A stretch of DNA of 64,000 bases from positions 2,542,001-2,606,000 of the forward strand of contig OW818665.1 of NCBI GenBank assembly GCA_942493045.1. The letters run 5' to 3'. The number at the start of each line of letters is the position of its first letter. Position 1 is the first letter of the stretch. The notes under the pieces were generated by a model. That model had not been told where the DNA came from. It saw only the letters and a program-made list of their open reading frames with translations, and did not search any database. Below are positions 16,852-25,397 of the stretch, piece after piece. Made by a program: the position numbers and the translations under genes. The stretch comes from Teretinema sp942493045. Its GTDB lineage: Bacteria > Spirochaetota > Spirochaetia > Treponematales > Treponemataceae.

Positions 16852-17954
16852 AACAAAACGCTCCCTATTATTTTTCTCCGGACGGTAAGCAGGTCACCTT
16901 TACTTTTTGCAATCGTGATTTCGGCTTGCGCCGCGCCCGGAAAGTATATCTGATCGGCAGTTTTAATGAATGGAAGCATGTTCCGGACCCTTTTTGGGAA
17001 TTTTTAGAAACGCCTGCGGCAGCGGGAACGCGGGAGCTGACGCTGCCGGCGGACTCACTGCATAAACCGGGGAATTCCGGCTATCCGGAATTTAAATACA
17101 TGATTTTTAACCGGCAGGGTAAATTTATCGAATTGGTTCCGCCGGTGGCCGATACCTCAGACTCCGGGATGCTGTATCATTTTCTGAATAATCTGCTTTT
17201 ATTTTTTCCCGGCGAGGATCCGGCCTCCGCCCTGGCGGAGGCCAGGGCGGCAGAGCGGGTGTTCACGCTGGACCATTTTGATCTGGAAAGCGCGATAGAC
17301 CGCAAAAAAATCGCCAATTTCCGGCTCGTTCCCGGGACTCGAAACCTCTATCGATCATATCATCCATATAAGAAATCTTTTATCGCCTTTGATACCGAGG
17401 AAGCTCGTAGCCGGCTAGTCAAAGAATTGATGATTGAACATGCCGTGCGTTCTGTAATCTGCCTCAGCGGAGAGGAAGATCCGAATCCGGCGCTCGCCGA
17501 AGAAATTTCTTCGCGGCATGCTGAGATTATACAATCTGGAAATGAGCTGTTTATCGACACCAGCTATGAGGCAGCTTATTATCATACTGGCGAAAATGAT
17601 TTCCTGGCAGTAATGGCCGAAATTGTACATTTTATCGCGACACACCCCGCGCCTTACCAGGTGCATTGCCGTCTTGGTTCAGACCGTACCGGTGTGGTTT
17701 CGGCCTTTTTAGCCGGTTTGTGCGGCGCTACCTGGGCTGAAATTACCGCGGACTACATCAGCACCCGGGAAATGGGCATTCGAGAATTTAGAAATCCGCG
17801 TTTATTGGCCTGGGCGATCAGTCATTTTACCACTGAGCCGCTCCAGCCGGAACATACCGTAACCTTGGAATTACGCGCCGCCTTATTAGATTCGGGCCTG
17901 GTTACACCGGAGCTGGTAGATAAAGCAATCTATAATTTAGTGTCTGAACGCTGA
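16848..17954 (+). CDS. Carbohydrate-binding-module/tyrosine-phosphatase fusion (laforin-like architecture)
   Basis: A 368-residue cytoplasmic protein with two parts. Residues about 10-100 form an E-set/CBM48-like module; KVYLIGSFNEWKHVPDP matches the GSFNxW strand of glycogen-binding modules, and EFKYMIFNRQGK follows. Residues about 155-320 form a bacterial tyrosine/dual-specificity phosphatase, with the entry motif NFRLVPGTRNLYRS and the catalytic P-loop HCRLGSDRTG (C274, R280; CX5R). The order CBM then phosphatase is that of animal laforin, which removes phosphate from glycogen; plant SEX4 has the same domains reversed. A role as a glycogen or glucan phosphatase is therefore plausible but is an inference. 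It is translationally coupled to the Crp/Fnr gene. Confidence 0.75.
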   Translation: MKQNAPYYFSPDGKQVTFTFCNRDFGLRRARKVYLIGSFNEWKHVPDPFWEFLETPAAAGTRELTLPADSLHKPGNSGYPEFKYMIFNRQGKFIELVPPVADTSDSGMLYHFLNNLLLFFPGEDPASALAEARAAERVFTLDHFDLESAIDRKKIANFRLVPGTRNLYRSYHPYKKSFIAFDTEEARSRLVKELMIEHAVRSVICLSGEEDPNPALAEEISSRHAEIIQSGNELFIDTSYEAAYYHTGENDFLAVMAEIVHFIATHPAPYQVHCRLGSDRTGVVSAFLAGLCGATWAEITADYISTREMGIREFRNPRLLAWAISHFTTEPLQPEHTVTLELRAALLDSGLVTPELVDKAIYNLVSER

Positions 17955-18012
17955 CTAAACCGGTCAACCTGACAAAAATCAAGAAATAGTCATAATTTTA
18001 CACAAATTTTTC

Positions 18013-18040
18013 TTGACAAGGCGGTAATCTGCTTTATACT
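18013..18040 (+). promoter_or_regulatory. Strong promoter of the LacI/alpha-glucoside operon
   Basis: TTGACA (18013-18018) and TATACT (18035-18040) are 16 bases apart, about 45 bases before the regulator's GTG. Confidence 0.75.
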
Positions 18041-18067
18041 GAAACCAGTTCCATGTAAGCAGTTTCA
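18040..18067 (+). promoter_or_regulatory. Inverted repeat, possible LacI-family operator
   Basis: TGAAAC (18040-18045) and GTTTCA (18062-18067) form an inverted repeat that spans the predicted transcription start. This would allow autorepression by the adjacent regulator. The 16-base gap is wide for a single LacI-type site. Confidence 0.3.
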
Positions 18068-18083
18068 TGCAAGGGAGAAAACC

Positions 18084-19112
18084 GTGCTACCAAGAAAAGA
18101 CGCCACCATCTACGATGTAGCTCACCATGCCGGCGTCAGCGTCGCGACGGTTTCGCGGGTGTTGAATGAACCGTCAAAGGTTTTGGCGGATACCCGCAAA
18201 CGGGTTTTGGACGCGATAAACGAGTTGCAATTTATACCCAAGGCCATGGCCGTGGCGCATGCCCGTAAGCAGTTTAAAAAGATCGGGGTAATCGCTCCGT
18301 TTTTTACCCAGCCTTCATTTATGCAACGGTTGCGGGGCGTGTCGGCGGTTCTTTCCGGTCAGCATTACGAGCTGGTGGTGTATGCCATTGAAAGCAGTAA
18401 AGAGCTTGAAGAATATATCGATATGCTGGTTTCCAGTAAGCGCGTCGACGGGTTGATCGCCCTCTGTCTGAACATGTCGCCGGCCAGTATCGCCCAGCTT
18501 GAGTCGGTGGGGATTCCGGTTTGTTTCGTGGAAACCGACGTGGAACGCTCCGATTCAGTGATTGTGGATAATTATCGCGGCGGCCGGATGGCGGCCGAGC
18601 ATCTGTACTCCAAGGGTTATCGCCGCCCGGGTTTTGTAGGCGAGGCTTCCAGCCGCGAGTTCGCCGTTCCGGCCACGGATCTGCGTTTGAGAGGTTTTAA
18701 GGATTTTTTTAATGAGCAGGGTGTGGCTGTTGAAGACAGGAATATATGGCTGGGAGAATTTACCGAAACTAACGTCGATGACGGTATTGAGCGTATCCTC
18801 TCCGGCGCGCAACGACCGGACTGTGTTTTTACCTCCAGCGATATGATAGCCATCCGGCTTCTGCGCATCGCGGCCCGGTTTGACATTCTCGCGCCGCGCG
18901 ACATCGGGGTAATCGGTTTTGATGATCTTGATTTTACGGAATATCTGAATCTTTCAACCGTAAGTCAGTTTTTGGACGAGTCCGGCCGTTTGGCCGCGGA
19001 GATGATATTGGACAGGCTCAAACAGCCCGAGCGGGAAGTGCGTAAGGTGATTGTTCCGCTGCGGGTAATGGACAGGGATTCCGCCGGTGCTTTGGTACCG
19101 GCAAAAAAATAG
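18084..19112 (+). CDS. LacI-family transcription regulator of the sugar operon
   Basis: A 342-residue LacI-type repressor. The N-terminal helix-turn-helix and hinge are TIYDVAHHAGVSVATVSRVL (from about residue 8) and FIPKAMAVAHARK. A periplasmic-binding-protein-like sugar-sensing domain follows, with KKIGVIAPFF, FVETDV and RPDCVFTSSDMIAIRLL. The start is GTG, preceded by GGGAG. It is the first gene of the operon and ends 9 bases before the binding-protein gene, so it most likely represses its own sugar import and breakdown genes. The effector sugar is probably sucrose or another alpha-glucoside, judged from the downstream enzymes. Confidence 0.92.
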   Translation: MLPRKDATIYDVAHHAGVSVATVSRVLNEPSKVLADTRKRVLDAINELQFIPKAMAVAHARKQFKKIGVIAPFFTQPSFMQRLRGVSAVLSGQHYELVVYAIESSKELEEYIDMLVSSKRVDGLIALCLNMSPASIAQLESVGIPVCFVETDVERSDSVIVDNYRGGRMAAEHLYSKGYRRPGFVGEASSREFAVPATDLRLRGFKDFFNEQGVAVEDRNIWLGEFTETNVDDGIERILSGAQRPDCVFTSSDMIAIRLLRIAARFDILAPRDIGVIGFDDLDFTEYLNLSTVSQFLDESGRLAAEMILDRLKQPEREVRKVIVPLRVMDRDSAGALVPAKK

Positions 19113-19121
19113 GAGGCCTCT

Positions 19122-20420
19122 ATGAAAGGCGTAAAAGTATTTACAGCTGTTATGTTGATGGCTGTGATCGCTCTCTCGGCAGTGTCAGCCGGTGGCGCGA
19201 AAGATCAAAACTCCACCCAGAACAGCACCAACGCGAGCAAGACAATTCGCGTGTTTGGTGCGTTTCGGGGTGAAGAAGCGGCTCGCTTTGATGAAATCGT
19301 CAAGATTTTCAACGCGAAAACAGGGTACAACGTTGTCTACGAGGGTAGCCCTGAGTTCGAGACCCAGATTCTGGTACAAGCCGAAGCCGGTACACCGCCG
19401 GATATTGCTGCGCTGCCTCAACCAGGTATGATGAAGAACTTCGCCAGCCGCGGCTTCATTAAACCACTTTCCGGCAATGTTGTCAGCCAGATTAACCAGA
19501 ATTACGCGCAAGTCTGGAAGGATTTAGGCAGCTACAATGGACAGGTTTATGGTGTTTTCCATCGTGTAAACGCCAAGAGCTTTGTCTGGTATCCTAAGAA
19601 GGCCTTTGCCGCTAAGGGTTATACCATCCCCAAGACCTGGGACGAACTCGTTGCCCTTCAGAACAAGATTGTCGCCGACGGCGGAGTGCCCTGGTCGGTC
19701 GGTTTTGAATCCGGCGGAGCTACCGGTTGGGTAGGAACTGACTGGCTGGAAGATATCATGCTGCGCACCGCCGGTCCGGCTGTGTACGACAAATGGGTAA
19801 ACCATGAAATTCCGTTTAACGATCCCGCTGTAAAAAACGCTATGCGCTATATTTCCGACATCTTCATGAATCCGAAATATGTCTACGGCGGCTCTACCAA
19901 CATTCTGACTACCAACTTCGGTGACGCGGTAAAACCCCTGTTCGACAATCCTCCCAAAGCCTTTATGCACCGCCAGGGCAACTTTATCACCGGTTTTATG
20001 CCGGAGAATATCCAGGCAAATCTGGAAACCGAAGTCGGCGTTTTCGCTCTGCCGGCTATCAATCCGGCCTGGGGTACCCCGGTGCTCGGTGGTGGAGACC
20101 AGTTTGTGGCCTTTAATGACCGTCCTGAAGTTCAGGAGTTTATGGCCTTCCTGACCACCTGGGAAGCTTGCGCTCCCTGGGCCAAGGCCGGTGGCGCCCT
20201 GTTCCCGCACAAGACCCAGAATTTTGCCGACTATGGCAGCAACATTGAGCGTGAAATCGCCAAGATTCTGGTTAACGCCACAGTCTTCCGTTTCGACGCC
20301 TCTGACCTGATGCCCGCCGAAGTCGGCGCCGGTTCCTTCTGGACCGGAATGGTAGACTTTGTCAGCGGCCGCAACGTGGACACCGTGCTGCAGACAATCG
20401 AAAGAAGCTGGCCGAAGTAA
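19122..20420 (+). CDS. Sugar ABC transporter substrate-binding protein
   Basis: A 432-residue family 1 solute-binding protein. It has an N-terminal signal (about 24 residues, ending AVSAGG) without a lipobox Cys, so signal-peptidase-I export is likely. The mature domain contains RVFGAFRGEEAARFDEIVK, a TGYNVVYEGSPEFETQ strand, GTPPDIAALPQPG and the C-terminal FWTGMVDFVSGRN. These resemble alpha-glucoside-binding proteins of the AglE type. It captures the sugar for the two permeases that follow. AGGAGG precedes the ATG closely. The gap to the permease gene carries a stem-loop. Confidence 0.9.
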   Translation: MKGVKVFTAVMLMAVIALSAVSAGGAKDQNSTQNSTNASKTIRVFGAFRGEEAARFDEIVKIFNAKTGYNVVYEGSPEFETQILVQAEAGTPPDIAALPQPGMMKNFASRGFIKPLSGNVVSQINQNYAQVWKDLGSYNGQVYGVFHRVNAKSFVWYPKKAFAAKGYTIPKTWDELVALQNKIVADGGVPWSVGFESGGATGWVGTDWLEDIMLRTAGPAVYDKWVNHEIPFNDPAVKNAMRYISDIFMNPKYVYGGSTNILTTNFGDAVKPLFDNPPKAFMHRQGNFITGFMPENIQANLETEVGVFALPAINPAWGTPVLGGGDQFVAFNDRPEVQEFMAFLTTWEACAPWAKAGGALFPHKTQNFADYGSNIEREIAKILVNATVFRFDASDLMPAEVGAGSFWTGMVDFVSGRNVDTVLQTIERSWPK

Positions 20421-20441
20421 AACTTGCGGTCAAATTGAAAG

Positions 20442-20465
20442 GGAGGATGCCGTCCGGCGTCCTCC
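20442..20465 (+). promoter_or_regulatory. Stem-loop between binding-protein and permease genes
   Basis: GGAGGATGCC and GGCGTCCTCC form a 10-bp stem (one G-U pair) with a four-base loop and no T-run. Such hairpins commonly protect binding-protein mRNA and lower permease expression (family knowledge). Confidence 0.5.
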
Positions 20466-20495
20466 TCTGCCCACAACCCGACGTGGAGGTTTAAC

Positions 20496-21569
20496 ATGAC
20501 AGTGATACGTAACAGAGTAGATAGCCTGATCACGGCCGCTCTTCTTTTTCTAGCTACCTTTTTTGTACTTTTCGGCGGTTTTCTGCTGCTTCGTTCCGCT
20601 TCGCTTGGACAAGTTGCCACAACCCTCCTCGCCGTGGTGTGGGGGGCAAGCAGTGTCTTGCTCCTTTTTTACACGCTGAACGTTCTTGCTCATTTACTGC
20701 CGGTCCGCTGGACAAACGCGGTAATTCCGTTTGTATTTATCGGCCCGGCAGTTCTGATTATGGGATGGTATCTATTGTTGCCGACGGTGCGTAGCGCTTA
20801 TTTAAGCTTCCTGGATAAAGGCAGTAAGGCCTTTGTCGGTTTTGACAATTATATCTATTTATTTACCGACGAAACCATGTTGACCGCGATTCGGAATACC
20901 GGCATCTGGCTGGTCTTTGGAACGGTTTTCGCTGTATTCGCCGGCCTGGTGGTCGCCATTCTGGCGGACCGCTCACCCTTCGAAAAGATCGGCAAGACGC
21001 TGGTTTTTTTACCGATGGCCATTTCGCTGGTCGGCGCCGGCGTAATCTGGAAATTCATGTATGCCTACCGGCCGGCCGGGGCCGATCAGATCGGTCTACT
21101 GAACGCCATAATGACAGCTTGCAAAATTGAGCCCCAAAACTGGCTCGGACAGGCCCCGGGAAACAATTTCTTTTTGATTCTGATTTTCGTCTGGCTGCAA
21201 ACCGGGTTCGCCCTGGTGGTGCTTTCCGCCGCTCTCAAAGGAGTGCCCACGGAAATGATTGAGGCCGCCCGGATAGACGGAGCCGGTGAATTCGGCATTC
21301 TGGTACGGATTATTATTCCGACAATTGTCGGCAGCATCATAACCGTGGCCACGACCATCCTGTTGGCCGCCTTAAAGAGCTTTGATATTGTCTTTTCGAT
21401 GACTAATGGATTGTACGGCACGGAAGTGCTGGCCAGTCAGCAATATAAACAGATGTTTAAGTTTTTACATTACGGGCGGGGTTCGGCAATCGCCATTCTG
21501 ATCTTATTGGCGGTCAGCCCGGTCATTTATTATAACCTCAAGGAATTTTCCAAAAAGGAGGTGTTCTAA
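20496..21569 (+). CDS. Sugar ABC transporter permease (AglF/MalF type)
   Basis: A 357-residue inner-membrane protein with about eight hydrophobic segments; the two N-terminal ones (residues about 10-65) precede the typical permease core. The cytoplasmic EAA loop reads EMIEAARIDGAGEFGILVRIIIPTI. It pairs with the next gene product. It overlaps that gene by one base (TAATG). The long N-terminal extension and the RSAYLSFLDK motif fit alpha-glucoside permeases. The ATG is preceded by GTGGAGG. Confidence 0.92.
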   Translation: MTVIRNRVDSLITAALLFLATFFVLFGGFLLLRSASLGQVATTLLAVVWGASSVLLLFYTLNVLAHLLPVRWTNAVIPFVFIGPAVLIMGWYLLLPTVRSAYLSFLDKGSKAFVGFDNYIYLFTDETMLTAIRNTGIWLVFGTVFAVFAGLVVAILADRSPFEKIGKTLVFLPMAISLVGAGVIWKFMYAYRPAGADQIGLLNAIMTACKIEPQNWLGQAPGNNFFLILIFVWLQTGFALVVLSAALKGVPTEMIEAARIDGAGEFGILVRIIIPTIVGSIITVATTILLAALKSFDIVFSMTNGLYGTEVLASQQYKQMFKFLHYGRGSAIAILILLAVSPVIYYNLKEFSKKEVF

Positions 21570-22465
21570 TGAAGGCGCACACCGTTTCAAAGGTAATGAT
21601 ATCAATAGCTCTGATAATAATGTGTCTGATCTGGACTGTACCGACCGCCGGTATTTTGATCACTTCTTTTAGAACCAAAGACGCCGCCTCAGCTACCGGT
21701 TGGTGGCGCATACTGGATACACCAGGGGAATTGACTCTCGATAATTATGGACAGGTACTGGGTGGACAGCGCTTTACCGTCGCCGATGCTGACGGAAACC
21801 GCATTACCGCCCGCGGCGCGACCATGACCAGCGCCTTTCTTTCAAGCATTACCGTTACCCTGCCGTCGGTGGTTATTCCGATCTTTATAGCGGCTGCCGC
21901 GGCTTATGGCTTTGCCTGGCTGCGGTTCCCGGGACGGAAAATACTGTTTGCCATAATTATTGCCCTTTTAGTAGTGCCGCTGCAGATTTCGTTGATTCCG
22001 ATACTGCGCGACTATCAGAAGATCGGCCTGAATGGCACCTATTTAGGTATTTGGCTGGCGCATACTGGTTTCGGTTTGCCTCTGGCCACCTATATGCTTT
22101 TTAACTACATTTCCACCGTTCCGCGTAGTATACTCGAATCAGCCTTTATTGACGGCGCGAATCATTTTACCTGCTTTATGAGACTGATCGTGCCGTTAAG
22201 CGTTCCGGCCCTGGCCTCGTTTGCCATCTTCCAGTTTATCTGGGTATGGAATGATCTGCTGGTGGCCCTGGTATTCTTGAGCGGAGCCGGACAGGCAATG
22301 GAAGTCGTTACCGTGAGATTGATGAATATGGCCGGAACCCGGGCAACGGAATGGCATTTGCTGACCGCCGGCGCCTTCGTTTCGATGGCTCTGCCCCTGG
22401 CCGTATTCCTCTCGCTGCAGCGATATTTTGTCCGCGGCTTGTTGGCCGGTTCAGTCAAGGGGTAA
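21569..22465 (+). CDS. Sugar ABC transporter permease (AglG/MalG type)
   Basis: A 298-residue inner-membrane permease with six predicted helices. The EAA loop is ILESAFIDGANHFTCFMRLIVP, and the MalG-type C-terminus ends with FLSLQRYFVRGLLAGSVKG. It completes the membrane channel. The operon has no ATPase gene, so a shared MsmX/UgpC-type ATPase elsewhere in the genome is expected. AAGGAGG precedes its ATG, and the amylosucrase-type gene follows after 6 bases. Confidence 0.92.
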   Translation: MKAHTVSKVMISIALIIMCLIWTVPTAGILITSFRTKDAASATGWWRILDTPGELTLDNYGQVLGGQRFTVADADGNRITARGATMTSAFLSSITVTLPSVVIPIFIAAAAAYGFAWLRFPGRKILFAIIIALLVVPLQISLIPILRDYQKIGLNGTYLGIWLAHTGFGLPLATYMLFNYISTVPRSILESAFIDGANHFTCFMRLIVPLSVPALASFAIFQFIWVWNDLLVALVFLSGAGQAMEVVTVRLMNMAGTRATEWHLLTAGAFVSMALPLAVFLSLQRYFVRGLLAGSVKG

Positions 22466-22471
22466 AAAACA

Positions 22472-24430
22472 ATGTTTCATTCTCGTCTGGAAACTACGAT
22501 GCCGGAATTGGCCAGCCGCCTGTTCCGACTGTATGGCAACCGCTGGGACTTTTATCAGGTGCTCTCCCGTTTGGTGGAGTTGATGGAAAAGGCTTCCGGT
22601 GAACGATCTTCAGATTTGGTCGCTCAGGATGAAAAACGCGCTGAGCGGCCGGACTGGTTTCTGCGCGAGGACACCCTCGGCGTGATGCTGTATGTCGATC
22701 TTTTTGCCACGAATTTTGAGGGACTGCTGGAGCGGCTCCCGTACTTAAAAAAACGCGGTATCACCTATGTGCACCTGATGCCGCTGTTCCGCGCTCCGGA
22801 ATTGCATAATGACGGCGGGTACGCCGTCTCCAGTTACCGCGACGTTGACCCCCGGCTGGGGACGACGGCCGGTCTGGCCGATCTGGCCGCGACCTTCCGC
22901 AAGGAAGGCATCGCCTTGGTGCTGGACTTTGTGTTTAATCATACCAGCGACGAGCATGACTGGGCCCTGCGCGCGAAAAAGGGCGAGCGGAAATTCAGGG
23001 ATTATTATTTTATCTTTGAAACAGAGGCCGAAGCCCGCGAGTATGACAGTTCCCTGCGCGAGATTTTCCCGGATACCCGCCGGGGTTCCTTCACCTACGT
23101 AAAAGAAGCCGGGGGTTGGGTGTGGACAACTTTTAATTCATTTCAATGGGATTTGAACTATCGCAACCCCGAGGTTTTTCTGGCGATGTGCGGCGAAATG
23201 CTGGCCCTGGCTAACCTTGGTATCGATGTCTTACGGCTTGACGCCCTGGCCTTTGTCTGGAAACAAAAAGGCACCGGTTGCGAAAATCTGGCCGAGGCCC
23301 ATGTGCTGATTCAGGCCTTCCAGCTGGTAGCGAAGATAGCCTGCCCTTCCCTGATCTTTAAGAGCGAAGCCATTGTGCATCCTGATGAGGTAATCCGCTA
23401 TATCGGCGAGGATGAATGCCGTCTCTCCTATAATCCCCTGCAGATGGCTCTTTTCTGGGAAGCCGCGGCTACCCGCAATACCAGTCTGCTCAGGCTCTCG
23501 CTTTCCCGGCGCTGGGCTCTGCCGGAGCGCTGCGGTTGGGTGAATTATATCCGCTGTCATGACGATATCGGATGGACCTTCTCGGATGAGGACGCCGCCA
23601 GCCTGGGTATCCAGGGCTATAATCATCGTAATTTTTTAAATCGATTTTATACCGGTTCCTTCGAAGGCACTTTCAGCCGCGGCGAGGCTTTCCAGCTGAA
23701 TCCGGAAACCGGTGACTGTCGCATTTGCGGAACCATGGCTTCGCTGTGCGGACTGGAGCAGGCGTATGAAATGTACGCTGAATCTTTAGCTATCAGGGAT
23801 GCGGCTTTGCGCGATAAAGCTCTGCTGTACGCCGACATGGCCGTGCGCCGGATGAGCATGATGTACGCGGTGTTGCTGGCGCTTCCCGGTGTACCGCTAC
23901 TTTACATGGGCGATGAGACGGCCATTCTCAATGACCACTCCTGGCAGAATACTCCCGGGAAGTCAAATGATTCGCGCTGGGTACATCGTATCGCCACTGA
24001 TTGGAAACGTATTGACGCGCTGGAGACCGCCGCGGATATCAAAGACAGTAGGCTCACCATGGGGAGCGCGCCCGCTAAAGATGGGTCGCTCGCCAAAAAC
24101 GGTGGTTTGACTAAAGAGGCCTGGCTGATAGAGCGGCAGGCAGCCGTGCTGGCCGCTCTGGACGCGGCAGTTTCCCGGCGCAAGGCCGAACCGCTTTTCG
24201 GCGGGTCGGGAATCGGTTTTCCCGAAGTTCGGGACAGTCGGGTATTCGCGTTCACCCGCAGCGATAAGCTTCGTGTATATGCCAATTTTTCCGAGCAGAC
24301 GGTGTTTTGTCCCTTGGACTATCCTCTGACCGGAACAGATTTGCTTGGCGGTCAGAAATTCGAGAATACCCGCGCGCTGTCACTTATGCCGTATCAAGTG
24401 CTTTGGATCAAGGAGAAAGGTAATGAATAA
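22472..24430 (+). CDS. Amylosucrase/sucrose hydrolase-type GH13 enzyme
   Basis: A 652-residue protein without a signal peptide that matches the amylosucrase subfamily (GH13_4) along most of its length. It has the N-terminal all-alpha domain and then the barrel with YVDLFA, THVHL-like YVHLMPLFR, DGGYAVSSYRDVDPRLGT and FVFNHTSDEHDWA. The nucleophile is D257 (VLRLDALAF), the acid/base E299 (FKSEAI) and the third acid D364 (RCHDDIGWTF). Family enzymes split sucrose, releasing fructose and building or hydrolysing the glucosyl unit. A PfkB kinase follows and would take the fructose. A Lys/Gly-rich linker near residue 530-550 is unusual. Synthase versus hydrolase cannot be told from sequence. Confidence 0.88.
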   Translation: MFHSRLETTMPELASRLFRLYGNRWDFYQVLSRLVELMEKASGERSSDLVAQDEKRAERPDWFLREDTLGVMLYVDLFATNFEGLLERLPYLKKRGITYVHLMPLFRAPELHNDGGYAVSSYRDVDPRLGTTAGLADLAATFRKEGIALVLDFVFNHTSDEHDWALRAKKGERKFRDYYFIFETEAEAREYDSSLREIFPDTRRGSFTYVKEAGGWVWTTFNSFQWDLNYRNPEVFLAMCGEMLALANLGIDVLRLDALAFVWKQKGTGCENLAEAHVLIQAFQLVAKIACPSLIFKSEAIVHPDEVIRYIGEDECRLSYNPLQMALFWEAAATRNTSLLRLSLSRRWALPERCGWVNYIRCHDDIGWTFSDEDAASLGIQGYNHRNFLNRFYTGSFEGTFSRGEAFQLNPETGDCRICGTMASLCGLEQAYEMYAESLAIRDAALRDKALLYADMAVRRMSMMYAVLLALPGVPLLYMGDETAILNDHSWQNTPGKSNDSRWVHRIATDWKRIDALETAADIKDSRLTMGSAPAKDGSLAKNGGLTKEAWLIERQAAVLAALDAAVSRRKAEPLFGGSGIGFPEVRDSRVFAFTRSDKLRVYANFSEQTVFCPLDYPLTGTDLLGGQKFENTRALSLMPYQVLWIKEKGNE

Positions 24431-25397
24431 GAACGCTCAGTTTGATGTAACCGCCTTAGGCGAGATATTGATCGATTTTACCTCGGCCGGAATTTCCGTC
24501 GCCGGGCAGGCGCTGTTCGAGCGTAACGCCGGCGGGGCTCCGGCGAATGTAGCTGTAGCCGTGACGCGGCTGGGGGGGCGTTCGGCCTTTATCGGGAAAA
24601 CCGGCGCCGATCCCTTCGGCCGCTTTTTGGAAAAAACCCTGCGCGATTGCGGCGTGCATACCAGCGGCATGCGCGTCGATCCCGCGCAGCACACCACCCT
24701 GGCCTTTGTCAGCCTCTCTGATTCCGGGGAGCGTACTTTTTCTTTTTGCCGGAATCCCGGCGCCGACACGACTCTCTCCGCTGATGAATTGGACCTCTCC
24801 ATCTTGCAGAACACCCGGATTCTGCATATCGGGTCCCTGTCTCTCACCCATAAGCCCTGCCGTAGCGCTACCAGGTCCGCGATCGAGTGCGTCCGGCAAG
24901 CCGGAGGCCTGATCTCCTACGATCCGAACTGGCGGGCGTCTCTTTGGCCGGACCGGGCCAGCGCCCTGACCATGATGTTGAGCCTGATGCCGTTGGCGGA
25001 TATCGTAAAGGTCTCGGATGAGGAGCTGGAGCTGTTGTACGGTACAGCCGACCTGCAAGCCGGCGCCCAGATGATTCTCGATCAGGGCCCGTCCCTGGTA
25101 CTGATTACCCTTGGAAAAAAGGGCGCCTTTTTCAAAACCCGGACGGCCAGCGGCACTGTACCGGCCCCGCCGGTCAATGTGATCGATACCACCGGAGCCG
25201 GTGATTCTTTTATCGGCGGGATGCTGACCCGAATCGCTCAGGCCGGGGAAAAACCTTTTGAAAGACCGGAATCCGATTTTATCGCGGACCTGAATTTCGC
25301 CAATGCCGTGGCTTCCCTTTGTGTGATGAAACGCGGCGCTATTCCGGCTATCCCAACACTGAACGCGGTCGCTTCTTTTTTAAGGGGAGCGTCATGA
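24423..25397 (+). CDS. PfkB-family sugar kinase, probable fructokinase
   Basis: A 324-residue ribokinase-family enzyme. The N-terminal signature is FERNAGGAPANVAVAVTRLG, and the C-terminal signature with the catalytic base is DTTGAGDSFIGG. It should phosphorylate a ketohexose, most likely fructose released from sucrose by the preceding enzyme, using ATP. I start it at ATG 24423 (AAGGAGAAAGG upstream), which overlaps the previous gene by 8 bases; the longer frame to 24345 is inside that gene. Its stop overlaps the GH65 gene by 4 bases. A tagatose/2-keto-gluconate substrate is an alternative. Confidence 0.9.
   Translation: MNKNAQFDVTALGEILIDFTSAGISVAGQALFERNAGGAPANVAVAVTRLGGRSAFIGKTGADPFGRFLEKTLRDCGVHTSGMRVDPAQHTTLAFVSLSDSGERTFSFCRNPGADTTLSADELDLSILQNTRILHIGSLSLTHKPCRSATRSAIECVRQAGGLISYDPNWRASLWPDRASALTMMLSLMPLADIVKVSDEELELLYGTADLQAGAQMILDQGPSLVLITLGKKGAFFKTRTASGTVPAPPVNVIDTTGAGDSFIGGMLTRIAQAGEKPFERPESDFIADLNFANAVASLCVMKRGAIPAIPTLNAVASFLRGAS

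Noticed and set aside
18555..18904. Minus-strand frames inside the LacI gene
   Set aside because: They overlap an unambiguous regulator gene and show no motifs or ribosome sites.
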